This document shows positions 1 to 8,535 of a stretch of 64,000 nucleotides of DNA, piece after piece; within the stretch, counting starts at the first letter, position 1, and the number at the start of each line of letters is the position of its first letter. The translations under genes were made by a program, and so were the position numbers. The notes beneath the pieces were generated by a model. It did no database searches. It was given only the letters and a program-made list of their open reading frames with translations, and was not told the origin of the DNA. The stretch is from contig NZ_CP009526.1 of the NCBI RefSeq assembly GCF_000969985.1, positions 1,488,001 through 1,552,000 of the forward strand, read 5' to 3'. Source of the stretch: Methanosarcina barkeri str. Wiesmoor. GTDB lineage: Archaea > Halobacteriota > Methanosarcinia > Methanosarcinales > Methanosarcinaceae.

Positions 1-1008
1 AATATTGAAACCGGGGAAGTACGCTGGTCTGATGAAGTTTATCGTATTTTTGGATTTAAGCCTCAAGAATTTGGCGTCACCTACGATATGTTTTTGAGCC
101 GTGTACATCCAGATGAGCGTGAGTATTTAGTTGAAGTAGTCAAACAAGCTTTAGATAAAAAGTTCTTTGACGCTGAATATAGAATAATCCGACCTGATGG
201 AGTAGAGCGTATACTGCACGAGGATATCAAAGTTATTTGTGACAATGAGAATACTCCAATTCGACTGAATGGGACAGTTCAGGATATTACTGAACGTAAA
301 AAAGCAGAAGAAGCTCTGATAAAACTCGAAAAGACCCGGATAAAGGAAATTCATCATAGAATCAAAAATAACTTACAGGTAATCTCTTCCCTGCTGGACC
401 TCCAGGCTGATAAGTTCAAAGATGAATCGGTTAGAAAAGCTTTCAGTGAAAGCCAGAACCGTGTATTTTCAATGTCTCTTATCCATGAAGAACTCTATAA
501 AGGGGATGAAGCCTGTTCACTGGACTTTTCTTCCTATCTAGAAAAGTTAGCTGAAAATCTATTCAGGACTTACAGCACTAGCGGCAAAAGTATCCACCTG
601 AATACGGATCTGGAAGAAAACACATTTCTTGACATGGATACTGCTGTCCCATTGGGCATAATAGTTAATGAACTCATTTCTAACTCCTTAAAGCATGCAT
701 TTACTGAAAAAAAAGAAGGAGAAATTCAAGTCCGTTTTTTCAGGGATAAAGAAAAGTGTAACGAAATGCACAGTTTAATATTCAGCCTGATAATTTCGGA
801 TAACGGAATAGGAATTCCTGAAGACCTGGATTTAGAAAATATCAAGTCGCTTGGCCTGCAATTAGTAAATATCCTTGTAGACCAGTTAGACGGAGAACTT
901 CAACTGAAAAGGGACAATGGTACTAATTTCACATTGAAGTTCTCAGTAAAAGAAAAAGCAAATCAGGCATGTCAACAGCCCTACATCAATTCGTTAAACA
1001 AAAAATGA
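1..1008 (+). CDS. PAS-domain sensor histidine kinase, 5' end outside the window
   Basis: The reading frame is open from base 1, so the N-terminus lies outside the window. What remains is most of a PAS domain ending in the usual DITERKKAEE boundary. A HisKA_2-type phospho-acceptor box follows (EIHHRIKNNLQVISSLL, base ~345), then a HATPase_c domain with N box NELISNSLKHAF, G1 box DNGIGIPED and a glycine-poor G2 region near SLGLQLV. No membrane segment is visible in this part, so it is probably a cytoplasmic sensor that passes a signal by phosphotransfer. The partner response regulator is not in view. Bases 1-240 are almost identical to bases 1591-1830 of the decayed copy downstream. Family assignment is firm; the signal sensed is unknown. 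Confidence 0.9.
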   Translation, partial: NIETGEVRWSDEVYRIFGFKPQEFGVTYDMFLSRVHPDEREYLVEVVKQALDKKFFDAEYRIIRPDGVERILHEDIKVICDNENTPIRLNGTVQDITERKKAEEALIKLEKTRIKEIHHRIKNNLQVISSLLDLQADKFKDESVRKAFSESQNRVFSMSLIHEELYKGDEACSLDFSSYLEKLAENLFRTYSTSGKSIHLNTDLEENTFLDMDTAVPLGIIVNELISNSLKHAFTEKKEGEIQVRFFRDKEKCNEMHSLIFSLIISDNGIGIPEDLDLENIKSLGLQLVNILVDQLDGELQLKRDNGTNFTLKFSVKEKANQACQQPYINSLNKK

Positions 1009-1083
1009 CTTCAAGCCTGTATTTTACTTTAGAATTTAATTAATTTTTTCTTATCATTTCAGTGAAGAACTTGGTTTCTATAA

Positions 1084-1270
1084 CAGAATGAGTGCAAATA
1101 CAGAATGAGTACAAATACAGAATGAGTGCAAATACAGAATGAGTGCAAATACAGAATGAGTGCAAATACAAAATGAGTACAAATACAGAATGAGTACAAA
1201 TATAGAATGAGTACAAATACAGAATGAGTACAAATACAGAATGAGTGCAAATACAGAATGAGTACAAATT
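1084..1270. repeat. 17-bp tandem repeat, 11 copies
   Basis: Eleven head-to-tail copies of CAGAATGAGTRCAAATA, with single-base variants, fill the gap between the kinase and its decayed copy. There are no spacers, so this is not a CRISPR array. Apparent reading frames on the minus strand here (repeating FCICTHSV) are products of the repeat and not genes. Confidence 0.95.
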
Positions 1271-1413
1271 TGCTGATTGTTTTTTATTATATATAAAGTT
1301 AATATAATATTAAATTTCTAATTTGTTTATTAATATTAAACTTTTATTTTTTAAATTGACTTTTTGATAATTTATTGGAAAAATATTTATTTTTTTACAT
1401 CATAAATATATGC

Positions 1414-1930
1414 ATGAGTTACAAAGACACTACAAATCAGGAGTCTATATCCTATCAGGCTCTAGTAGATGAAAACCACGCCTTAAAAGATGAGATACAG
1501 AATCTGAGAGTACATCTAAAGGATGCTGAAGAAAGGGAAAGAAGTCTTACTGAAGCTCAAGAAATTTCTCATATTGGAAATTGGTGTCGCAACATTGAAA
1601 CCGGGGAAGTACGCTGGTCTGATGAAGTTTATCGTATTTTCGGATTTAAGCCTCAAGAATTTGGCGTCACCTACGATATGTTTTTGAGCCGTGTACATCC
1701 AGATGAGCGTGAGTATTTAGTTGAAGTAGTCAAACAAGCTTTAGATAAAAAGTTCTTTGACGCTGAATATAGAATAATCCGACCTGATGGAGTAGAGCGT
1801 ATACTGCACGAGGATATCAAAGTTATTTGTAATAATGAAAATATTCCGATTAGGCTGAACGGAACAGTTCAGGATATTACTGAACGTAAAAAAGCATAAA
1901 AAGCTTTGATATGATTCAAAATTGATCGTT
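1414..1930 (+). pseudogene. Decayed, truncated duplicate of the PAS histidine kinase
   Basis: From ATG 1414 (MSYKDTTNQES) the frame encodes an N-terminal coiled-coil-like stretch and a complete PAS domain. It stops at TAA 1897-1899, exactly where the kinase module of the upstream copy begins. Homology to the upstream gene continues for about 30 bases past this stop (upstream GCAGAAGAAGCTCTGATA against GCATAAAAAGCTTTGATA) and includes a second stop, then ends. The kinase part is therefore lost by nonsense mutation and deletion. The 161-residue PAS protein could still be made. It also shows what the missing N-terminus of the first kinase probably looks like. Confidence 0.8.
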
Positions 1931-2066
1931 TATTAGCCAGTACTGGACAGTATCGTCTTTACGGGAGCTTTTCACGCTCGACGAAGGAGAGCGGCCTGTA
2001 CAAAAGTGAATATTTAAAATCGCAGAATGAGAATTGAAATAAACCAGAACAGAATTTTTATACCCT

Positions 2067-5000
2067 TTAGCTAGCTGGAATAAGAATGCATCGGCATTTT
2101 TCCTTTATATCCTCAAAATCCAGATTATTCAGGTTCTTAATATTTTCATGCATAAGCGGTGAGTATTTTTCAATTAGAGAGCTGTTTTTTTCTATCAGAG
2201 TTTTAATTTCTTTTCGGTCTTTACAAAAATTAATATCCCCTATCAGAGCCAAAAATTCTTCTGTATTCTCTCTGGTGATATTTTCGCTTTTGATGAGGCG
2301 TATTTCTTTCTCTTCAAAAATATGTATAAACGATGTTTTTATTGGCTCATGTCCGGCTTGCACGTCTCTTGAAGCGGAAAATTGAGTATTTATGGTAGCC
2401 AGTAGAATAAACTGCTCTTTCTGGTATTTAACGTGGGAGATTATTCCCTCATCCTGCATTTTATATGAGTCTTTATCGAGAGTTAGCAGAACACCGGATG
2501 ATCCTCCCTCAATTTCATTTTCCAGACCGGATAGCCATTTCTCAACGTCCTTTTTCGTTTTTCCTATCCTAAAAACACCATTAGCCATTAAAAACGCCTT
2601 ATTTCCGGCACAAAGGGGGCTGTTTAGATCATTCTTTGCAACACCATAGAATCTTGAAGGTTTGGGATTTGTCTGAGGTACAAGAATTATATCACAGGCA
2701 GAAATCAGGCGGTGTCTCAGTTCGTCATTGAGGTATTCGAAGCAGATAAGAACTCCAAGATTAAGATTATCCCGCAACTTGAAAATATGGTTCAATTTTC
2801 CCTGTTTCATGCCTTTGTGAAAAAATAGGTCACGTTCTTCCTTTGCTCCAAACATCTTTTCGCTGTGTATTATATTAGAGTTAGGTATTACAACAGGACA
2901 GATATTCTTCCGGAAATCTTCTTCTCCAAAGTCAGAAGCAAACAATTTCTCATATTTTTCAAGATTTTCTTCCGTAACGTAGTGTGTACCTGCGAAAACA
3001 ATTATCCCGGTTTCATTAGCATAGTTCTGTATGTCTTCGAGGTAGTCAAAAGGTATCGAAAATTCAGGGAATACAATAATATCAGCTTCTTCTTTGACAG
3101 CCTCAAGTATTGCCATTACTTTTCTTTTATAGGCTTCACTTTCCAGAACTTTTACTGCGTAGTCTTCACCATAAACATCGTATCTTAACTGTACAACTGC
3201 AACTTTCAAATCCCCTGCGGTACAGACACCGTTGAAGCAATCATGCAAAAAGATTCGAGCTTTTTTATTTTTACTTATTGTTTCTGAGTAATCAATATCT
3301 CTTATCACTGGTTTCTGGGTTGGAGTTTCAAAGATAATTCTATCTTCACCACTGGGAATATACCTTCTTTCCAGAAAATCAATTTCAATTTCATTGTCTT
3401 TAATTTCTTCCTTGCTCAGTGCACGGTTGAAAATAATCGTATTTGCTGTTTTTACGGTCAATTTATCTTTTATCTTTTCGGCATCAAATGTAATTCTGAG
3501 CTTCCAGTTGTTATAAAAAAGGTTAGGGCTGAAAGGCTCCTCTATGTAATCTTTGAGCTTCTTTTGAACACGCCCAAACAAATTCTCAAGCGCTTTATAC
3601 TCAATAGCTCTTATTTTTCCGTCAAATTCTTCCAGATGCTTTTTGCGGCTCTTTATGTCCTTTTCATCAAATATTTTTGCAATTTCTTCAAATGCACCTT
3701 TTATTCCTGGATCAATATTTTCGGGAAGGATTTCGATTACTTGATTAATTATTTCTTTAGCTTTAGAGCCATTTTCCTCTTCAAAAAGCTCTACATTTTC
3801 AAGGATTTTAAGCAACCCAATATAAATGCAGTAACAAACATTTGTCTTTTTGTAAGTTTCCTTCGCGTCCTTGAACTGATTTGTAGCTTGCTTGATTAAC
3901 TCCAGATCCGGTTGCTCAGAGCCAAGGGCTTCGTTGACCAGTTTTCTTCCTTCAAGATAACAAACAGTAGAATAAGCAGTTTTTTCAATTTCTTCGTCAT
4001 CCTCAATTTTCCCCAACTTTTCAATTGCTTTAATCGCCTTTTCGTATCCCTCTGCCCTTTTTTCCGAGTCTTTTTCCTCTCTAATATCCTTTATAACATA
4101 ATCTACATAAGCACTGAGACCTGCTTCCATCACCAACTTCTTTTCATGCTTCAGCCCATATTTGCTAAAAAATTCCTGATTCTTTTTGCAGAGTTGGTAA
4201 GCTTCTTCCAGATACTTAATCTGGCGGTGAGAATTGGTTTCAGATTTTGCCTGTTCTGTATTTAACTCAATAAGCTTCATTATCGAATGGGATTTTCTAC
4301 CTATCGTCAGGTATTGCATAGGTTCGGAGTAGATTTCGAGTGCTTTTTCGTACCTTTGTTTAGCCTCTCCAATGCGCCCCATATTCCAAAGCAAGTTTCC
4401 TAAATTGTTGAGTGTAGTTCCTACATAAGATTGGTAAGATACGTTTTCGGGGTCATGTTCAAGGAGGTTTTGCCTCATTTCGAGTGCGTTTTCGTATCTT
4501 TGTTTCGCCTCTTCAATGCGCCCCATATCAGAAAGTAAAGAACCTAAATTGTTTAGTGTAGTTCCTACGTAAGATTGGTAAGATACGTTTTCGAGGTCAG
4601 TTGCGAGGAGGTTTTCATAAATTTCAAGTGCGTTTTCGTACCTTTGTTTCGCCTCTTCAATGCGCCCCATATCAGAAAGCAAGGCACCTAAATTGTTTAG
4701 TGTAGTTCCTACGTAAGATTGGTAAGATACGTTTTCGGGGTCGGTTGCGAGGAGGTTTTCATAAATTTCGAGTGAGTTTTCGTACCTTTGTTTCGCCTCT
4801 TCAATGCGCCCCATATCAGAAAGCAAGGCACCTAAATTGTTTAGTGTAGTTCCTACGTAAGATTGGTAAGATACGTTTTCGGGGTCGGTTGCGAGAAGGT
4901 TTTCATAAATTTCGAGTGAGTTTTCGTACCTTTGTTTAGCCTCTTCAATGCGCCCCATATTTTTAAGCAAGGCACCTAAATTGTTGAGTGTCATTGCTAC

Positions 5001-5438
5001 ATCTGATTGGTAAGATACGTTTTCGGGGTCAGTTGCGAGAAGGTATTGAGAGATTTGAAGGTGTAGCTCATAGCAATTTTTTGCTTGAAGAAAACGTCCC
5101 GTGTTATACAAAATATTTCCAAGAGTAATAATTTCGTCAAGGTTCATCTGAAGGATTGACTGGTAAAGCTCGTTATCAGGATCTGTTGAGATAAGTTCTT
5201 CAGCAATTTTTAAAGCAAGGGAATGAATATTCAGAGCTTCTTCATATGCCCCTACTGCCTGCATTAGATGTCCTTTTAAAGTCTGAACATAGAGAAAAAT
5301 GTCATTTGTTTTCTCATGACGTGCGGCTTCTTCAGCTTTTTCAAGTGCTTTTAAGGCTTCCTCATTTTGATTTTTTTGCATTAGCTCTAAAGCTTCTTTT
5401 AAGTGGTTTACTGCTGAATCTCTCAAACTCTCCAACAT
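2067..5438 (-). CDS. TPR repeat protein fused to a C-terminal nitrilase-superfamily (C-N hydrolase) domain
   Basis: This 1123-residue protein starts with TPR helices (residues ~1-130), followed by five near-perfect 48-residue TPR units (residues 133-372, each starting LL.-D.ENVSYQS). A less regular helical region runs to about 650. The last 380 residues match a carbon-nitrogen hydrolase. It opens with KVAVVQLRYD and has the expected Glu-Lys-Cys triad: E792 in VFPEF, K861 in SEKMFG and C899 in VLICFEYL. Such enzymes cleave nitriles or amides or transfer acyl groups; the substrate cannot be told from sequence. No signal peptide is visible, so it is probably cytosolic. The TPR part probably binds a partner or substrate. 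No clear ribosome-binding site precedes ATG 5438, which may mean a leaderless mRNA. Confidence 0.85.
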   Translation of the reverse strand: MLESLRDSAVNHLKEALELMQKNQNEEALKALEKAEEAARHEKTNDIFLYVQTLKGHLMQAVGAYEEALNIHSLALKIAEELISTDPDNELYQSILQMNLDEIITLGNILYNTGRFLQAKNCYELHLQISQYLLATDPENVSYQSDVAMTLNNLGALLKNMGRIEEAKQRYENSLEIYENLLATDPENVSYQSYVGTTLNNLGALLSDMGRIEEAKQRYENSLEIYENLLATDPENVSYQSYVGTTLNNLGALLSDMGRIEEAKQRYENALEIYENLLATDLENVSYQSYVGTTLNNLGSLLSDMGRIEEAKQRYENALEMRQNLLEHDPENVSYQSYVGTTLNNLGNLLWNMGRIGEAKQRYEKALEIYSEPMQYLTIGRKSHSIMKLIELNTEQAKSETNSHRQIKYLEEAYQLCKKNQEFFSKYGLKHEKKLVMEAGLSAYVDYVIKDIREEKDSEKRAEGYEKAIKAIEKLGKIEDDEEIEKTAYSTVCYLEGRKLVNEALGSEQPDLELIKQATNQFKDAKETYKKTNVCYCIYIGLLKILENVELFEEENGSKAKEIINQVIEILPENIDPGIKGAFEEIAKIFDEKDIKSRKKHLEEFDGKIRAIEYKALENLFGRVQKKLKDYIEEPFSPNLFYNNWKLRITFDAEKIKDKLTVKTANTIIFNRALSKEEIKDNEIEIDFLERRYIPSGEDRIIFETPTQKPVIRDIDYSETISKNKKARIFLHDCFNGVCTAGDLKVAVVQLRYDVYGEDYAVKVLESEAYKRKVMAILEAVKEEADIIVFPEFSIPFDYLEDIQNYANETGIIVFAGTHYVTEENLEKYEKLFASDFGEEDFRKNICPVVIPNSNIIHSEKMFGAKEERDLFFHKGMKQGKLNHIFKLRDNLNLGVLICFEYLNDELRHRLISACDIILVPQTNPKPSRFYGVAKNDLNSPLCAGNKAFLMANGVFRIGKTKKDVEKWLSGLENEIEGGSSGVLLTLDKDSYKMQDEGIISHVKYQKEQFILLATINTQFSASRDVQAGHEPIKTSFIHIFEEKEIRLIKSENITRENTEEFLALIGDINFCKDRKEIKTLIEKNSSLIEKYSPLMHENIKNLNNLDFEDIKEKCRCILIPAS
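4323..5042 (-). repeat. Five 144-bp in-frame TPR repeats
   Basis: Five consecutive 144-bp units inside the TPR-nitrilase gene encode 48 residues each. The central units differ by only a few bases, so they arose by recent unequal exchange or gene conversion. Copy number may differ between strains. Confidence 0.9.
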
Positions 5439-5660
5439 AATAAAAGAATAAGTTAAGGATATTTTAAAGATTTTGTTTTTTTACGATGAAATAATGACAA
5501 AAAGTGCACAAATAAGAGATTATTTGCTTTTCTTTCTTTGCATACGCGGAAAAGCCGCGCCGTGGGCGCGTGGACAAATTTGGCCTAAGACGGCTGACTA
5601 CAGTTGCTATGGATTAGATTTTAAACCGCTTAATTTCCTCCCACTTGAAATGGAGTTATT
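5439..5660. other. Intergenic, no gene seen
   Basis: This AT-rich upstream region of the TPR-nitrilase gene holds a short GC-rich hairpin-like patch around 5545-5575 (CGCGGAAAAGCCGCGCC). An apparent 63-codon frame here has no homology signal and I do not call it a gene. Confidence 0.5.
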
Positions 5661-5770
5661 CTAGTACTGCGATTCCTAAGTAGGTTCATAAAAATTGAAC
5701 TTTGAATCGATCCAACGATCATGAATTTTTTCCAGGAAATAAGGAATCTATTTTGGAATCGAAACACTAG
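5661..5770. mobile_element. MITE copy 1, IS630/Tc1-like ends
   Basis: This 110-bp non-coding element is bounded by imperfect terminal inverted repeats: left CTAGTACTGCGATTCC, right GGAATCGAAACACTAG. A second copy lies at 7986-8093. The same right end (GGAATCGATACACTAG) follows the IS630-type transposase relic at 35125-35140, so the element was probably mobilised by that transposase family. Each end carries CTAG, in keeping with TA-targeting elements. Confidence 0.75.
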
Positions 5771-5987
5771 TTTTTCGCACTCAGGATCTTTTTATTCAGG
5801 TATCAGGAATCTCACTTTAACCCACGTTTTCTAAAAATTTGATGTTTACTGATCTCTAAAAAAGGGACCTGGGAAAAGGTAAATAATGTGAACAGAGAAA
5901 TGAAATACAAATAAAATAGAGATTCGGGGGAAGGGTAGAATCGAGATTCCTGAGTTTAGAAAGAAAGAAAAAATATACCTCCTGCTT

Positions 5988-6326
5988 GTGAGTATCTTTC
6001 TCGCAGCTATCCTCTTTTATACCTTCTATATCGGACAGCTTCTCTGGGGTATAGTTATTGATGTTCTCATTCTGAGGCTTTATTTCCTCATGAAAAGGGA
6101 AAGAAGTTACTTCAGTGAGTGTTCCCTGGATGAAAAAGAAGCAGGAACTCCGCTAGATCCTCAGATGAGGAAGAAAGTTCGGCTTGCAAACTTTCTTATT
6201 ACTCTCTTCGTGCTTGGGCTGGTTGTTTATTCATACTTTACTTTACAGTTCATCTCGGGAGTCGTTGTAGGTCTACTGATTTTGCTTTATATACATATGC
6301 TACTGTTTTCGAAAGATGACTTGTAA
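5988..6326 (+). CDS. Small membrane protein with two LonB-like transmembrane hairpins
   Basis: The protein has about 112 residues and is almost entirely membrane hairpins. The first half contains IGQLLWGIVIDVLIL and the second contains RKKVRLANFLITLFVLGLVVYSYF. The membrane region of LonB, encoded 2.2 kb downstream, reads ARKKAQARNMLMMLFVVGIIIYSYF then SQLLWGIIAGIMIL in pieces, so each half here resembles that hairpin. The start is uncertain. GTG 5988 is the first usual start codon, but the frame is open back to 5904 and reads IPEFRKKEKIYLLL, which looks like a real cytoplasmic lead-in and may mean a non-standard start or a lost 5' end. A hairpin with GAGCCT/AGGCTC arms (6352-6374) follows the stop. 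Its function is unknown; a partner or regulator of the membrane protease is an inference. Confidence 0.6.
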   Translation: MSIFLAAILFYTFYIGQLLWGIVIDVLILRLYFLMKRERSYFSECSLDEKEAGTPLDPQMRKKVRLANFLITLFVLGLVVYSYFTLQFISGVVVGLLILLYIHMLLFSKDDL

Positions 6327-6432
6327 AAAGTTAAACTAGTTAGACTGTTGCGAGCCTTAAGAGATTGGAGGCTCTATGACGCTGCCCTCTAGGATTCTCT
6401 CGGCGAATTTGAGATTAAAACCCTTCAAAATT

Positions 6433-7449
6433 TTAAGGATTTTCCGACTTGTCTGAATTCTCCAGCTTTTCCAAAGTTTCTGGCTTTTCCGGCTTTTCCG
6501 GCTTTTCTGGATTCTCCAGGTTTTCCAGAGTTTCTGGCTTTTCCTGTTCTTCCAGGCTTTCCAAATTCTCCAGGTTTTCAGGGTGCTTCAAGGTTTCCTG
6601 TTCTTCCAATTTTTCTGGATTCTCCAAGTTTTCCTGATTTTCCAGTTTTTCCAGGGTTTCTGGTTTTTCCTGCTCTTCCAGAGTTTCCAGTTTTTCAAGT
6701 CTTTCCCGGGTTAAAGCGATGGCTTCTTGAATATTCTTATCTTCAGGCTGCTGAGAGAGAATGTTTTCCTGTATGGCCAGAGCTTTTTCAAGGCTCTGTT
6801 TTGCAGTATCGCATTTTTCCGGCCCCTGCTGAATAAGGCAGTTTCCAAGCCGGCTGAGCGCAACTGCGAGTTCGGCCTGATAGCCAGGGTTGTCGGGCTT
6901 TTCTTCAAGCAGCTTTTCATAAAGCTCAATCACCTGACTGAGAATTTCGCATGCTTCTTCAAAAGAACCCATATCCATAAGGAGAGCTGCATAATTGTTC
7001 AGGTTCTCGCCGGCAGCAGATCGGAAAACGACGTTTTCAGGTTCTTTCTCCAGGAGAATTGTATATATCTCCCGAGCCCGAGTATAATACTCGACAGCCT
7101 GTGGCTTTTCACCTTTACTTTTTAGCAGGTTACCGGTATTGCTCAGGGTTGTGCCCATATAGTGCTGGTAGTCGAGATTTTCAGGATTAGCTTTAAGGAG
7201 TTCTGAACCTGCATCAATCGCCTTTTCGTAGGTTTCGAGAGCTTCATCATATTTTGCCTCAGTATAATAGATGCCCCCACGCATAAAAAGAATATAATAT
7301 ACTGCGTCAGTGGCTTTCGCTTTTCTTGCCGAGTCTTCAGCTTTGTTTAAGGTTTCAAGAGCTTTATCCAGCTTGCCTTTTTTGATCTGGGTTACTGCAC
7401 TATGAATTTGCTTCAGAAGGAGAAGATTTCTTACCTTGCTTCTGGACAT
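6433..7449 (-). CDS. TPR protein with a Pro/Glu/Lys-rich repetitive tail
   Basis: In this 338-residue protein, residues ~1-240 form TPR repeats (LDKALETLNKAEDSARKA, then DEALETYEKAIDAG and similar helices). They carry the ANPENLDYQHYMGTTLSNTG signature that is also found in the TPR-nitrilase protein nearby. Residues ~255-338 are a low-complexity tail of PEKLEEQE/ENLENPEK units, highly charged and probably disordered or coiled-coil. No signal peptide or membrane segment is seen. The TPR part suggests a scaffold or adaptor; no enzyme domain is present. The tail's repetitive DNA also opens a false reading frame on the other strand. Confidence 0.75.
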   Translation of the reverse strand: MSRSKVRNLLLLKQIHSAVTQIKKGKLDKALETLNKAEDSARKAKATDAVYYILFMRGGIYYTEAKYDEALETYEKAIDAGSELLKANPENLDYQHYMGTTLSNTGNLLKSKGEKPQAVEYYTRAREIYTILLEKEPENVVFRSAAGENLNNYAALLMDMGSFEEACEILSQVIELYEKLLEEKPDNPGYQAELAVALSRLGNCLIQQGPEKCDTAKQSLEKALAIQENILSQQPEDKNIQEAIALTRERLEKLETLEEQEKPETLEKLENQENLENPEKLEEQETLKHPENLENLESLEEQEKPETLENLENPEKPEKPEKPETLEKLENSDKSENP

Positions 7450-7550
7450 AAGAGAAAAATGCCTCTTGTTTTTTTAAATAGCTGTCGATATCGGTTTATG
7501 GACAGCCGGCAGTACATGGCTTAAAGTTAAATTCTAATTACCTCTAAGTT

Positions 7551-7730
7551 AGTTTTGAACTGATCTTAACAGGCCTGAACTGATCCGAAAATATCTAAAC
7601 TAATCTGAACTAATCTGAACTAATCTAAACTAATCTAAACTAATCTAAACTAATCTAAACTAATCTAAACTAATCTAAACTGGTCTAAACCTGCCTGAAA
7701 TGACCTTGAACGGATCTAAACTGATCTGAA
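7551..7730. repeat. 10-bp periodic repeat (TAATCTRAAC)
   Basis: Eight exact or near-exact copies of TAATCTRAAC run from 7601 to 7680. Degenerate copies on both sides (such as AGGCCTGAAC and TGGTCTAAAC) extend the 10-bp period to about 180 bp. The period is close to one helical turn, so the A-runs all face the same side of the DNA. Confidence 0.9.
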
Positions 7731-7868
7731 CTAGTGCATCGATTCTCAAATAAATATATAATAAGAAAATAATTACAGCTTGTGACGCAAATATTATTTT
7801 AAAGTCAGATGGAATTATGTAACACGGAAAACGCAGCTATTCGCAGAGTGATTCAATCTGGACATTAT

Positions 7869-7946
7869 AACCACGGAAAACACGGAAAGCACGGAAGAGC
7901 CGCGCCTTTACTACTTATTTCCGTGGCTTCCGTGCTTTCAGTGGTT
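7869..7946. repeat. REP-like inverted-repeat element, copy 1
   Basis: The left arm AACCACGGAAAACACGGAAA and the right arm CCGTGCTTTCAGTGGTT form a long imperfect hairpin around a short GC-rich centre. A related copy with a decayed right arm lies at 29197-29276. The apparent 64-codon frame across it is probably not a gene. Confidence 0.7.
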
Positions 7947-7985
7947 GTCAAAAAATTATTCCTAACATACTTTGGAATCAATGTA

Positions 7986-8093
7986 CTAGTACTCCGATTC
8001 TGAAGTAGGTTCATAAAACGTGACTTTTTATAGATCTGAATATTAAGGATCTTTCCAGGAAATAAGAAATTGATTTTGGAATCGAAGCACTAG
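7986..8093. mobile_element. MITE copy 2, IS630/Tc1-like ends
   Basis: This 108-bp relative of the element at 5661 has the same end sequences (CTAGTACTCCGATTC on the left, GGAATCGAAGCACTAG on the right) and shares internal stretches such as AAGTAGGTTCATAAAA. A lone left-end-like sequence, CTAGTGCATCGATTCT, occurs at 7731. Confidence 0.75.
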
Positions 8094-8535
8094 TTCTGAA
8101 TCAGCTCCTAAATCTGAATCAGCTCCTAAGTAGCTCGGTCTGAATTAGTGAATAATGCTCAATGTATATATAGGGGAATAGCATAAAAGAGTTGAAATTA
8201 TCTAAAATGATTTGAGAATTAATATTCCATTACATTTTAGAGCCAAATGTGCAAATCTAGCAGATAGTATAACAACAAAAAGTTTCCCTAGATTATAGAT
8301 ATCAAAATATTTCTATAAATTATATATACACTGGCAGGTTAATTATATATAGAGTAAGTTAATATAATTAGCAGATATATGTGTGGGGTCACAGTAACTT
8401 GAGGAACTCATTATTGTGGCATCCTCTTTTTGCCAATAATTTTATCACTAAAAGGTTATTATTTTTTCGATAACGTCAAGTATATATATTGATCAGTAAC
8501 GTCTATTGAATAACGTTCTAATATGTGAGCTAACC
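8094..8535 (+). promoter_or_regulatory. AT-rich upstream region of lonB
   Basis: About 440 bp hold several TATA-like stretches (for example AATTATATATAGAG near 8341 and AGTATATATATTGATC near 8479). Transcription of lonB probably starts here, with the 8480 box the closest to the start codon. No gene is seen. Confidence 0.45.

Noticed and set aside
1084-1270. CRISPR array
   Set aside because: The 17-bp units are directly adjacent with no unique spacers, and no cas genes are in the window. The same holds for the other tandem arrays.
5473-5664. 63-residue plus-strand gene
   Set aside because: It lies in upstream non-coding sequence, has no ribosome-binding site and no protein-like pattern.
7809-8003. 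64-residue gene
   Set aside because: The frame is produced by a REP-like inverted repeat and runs into a MITE.
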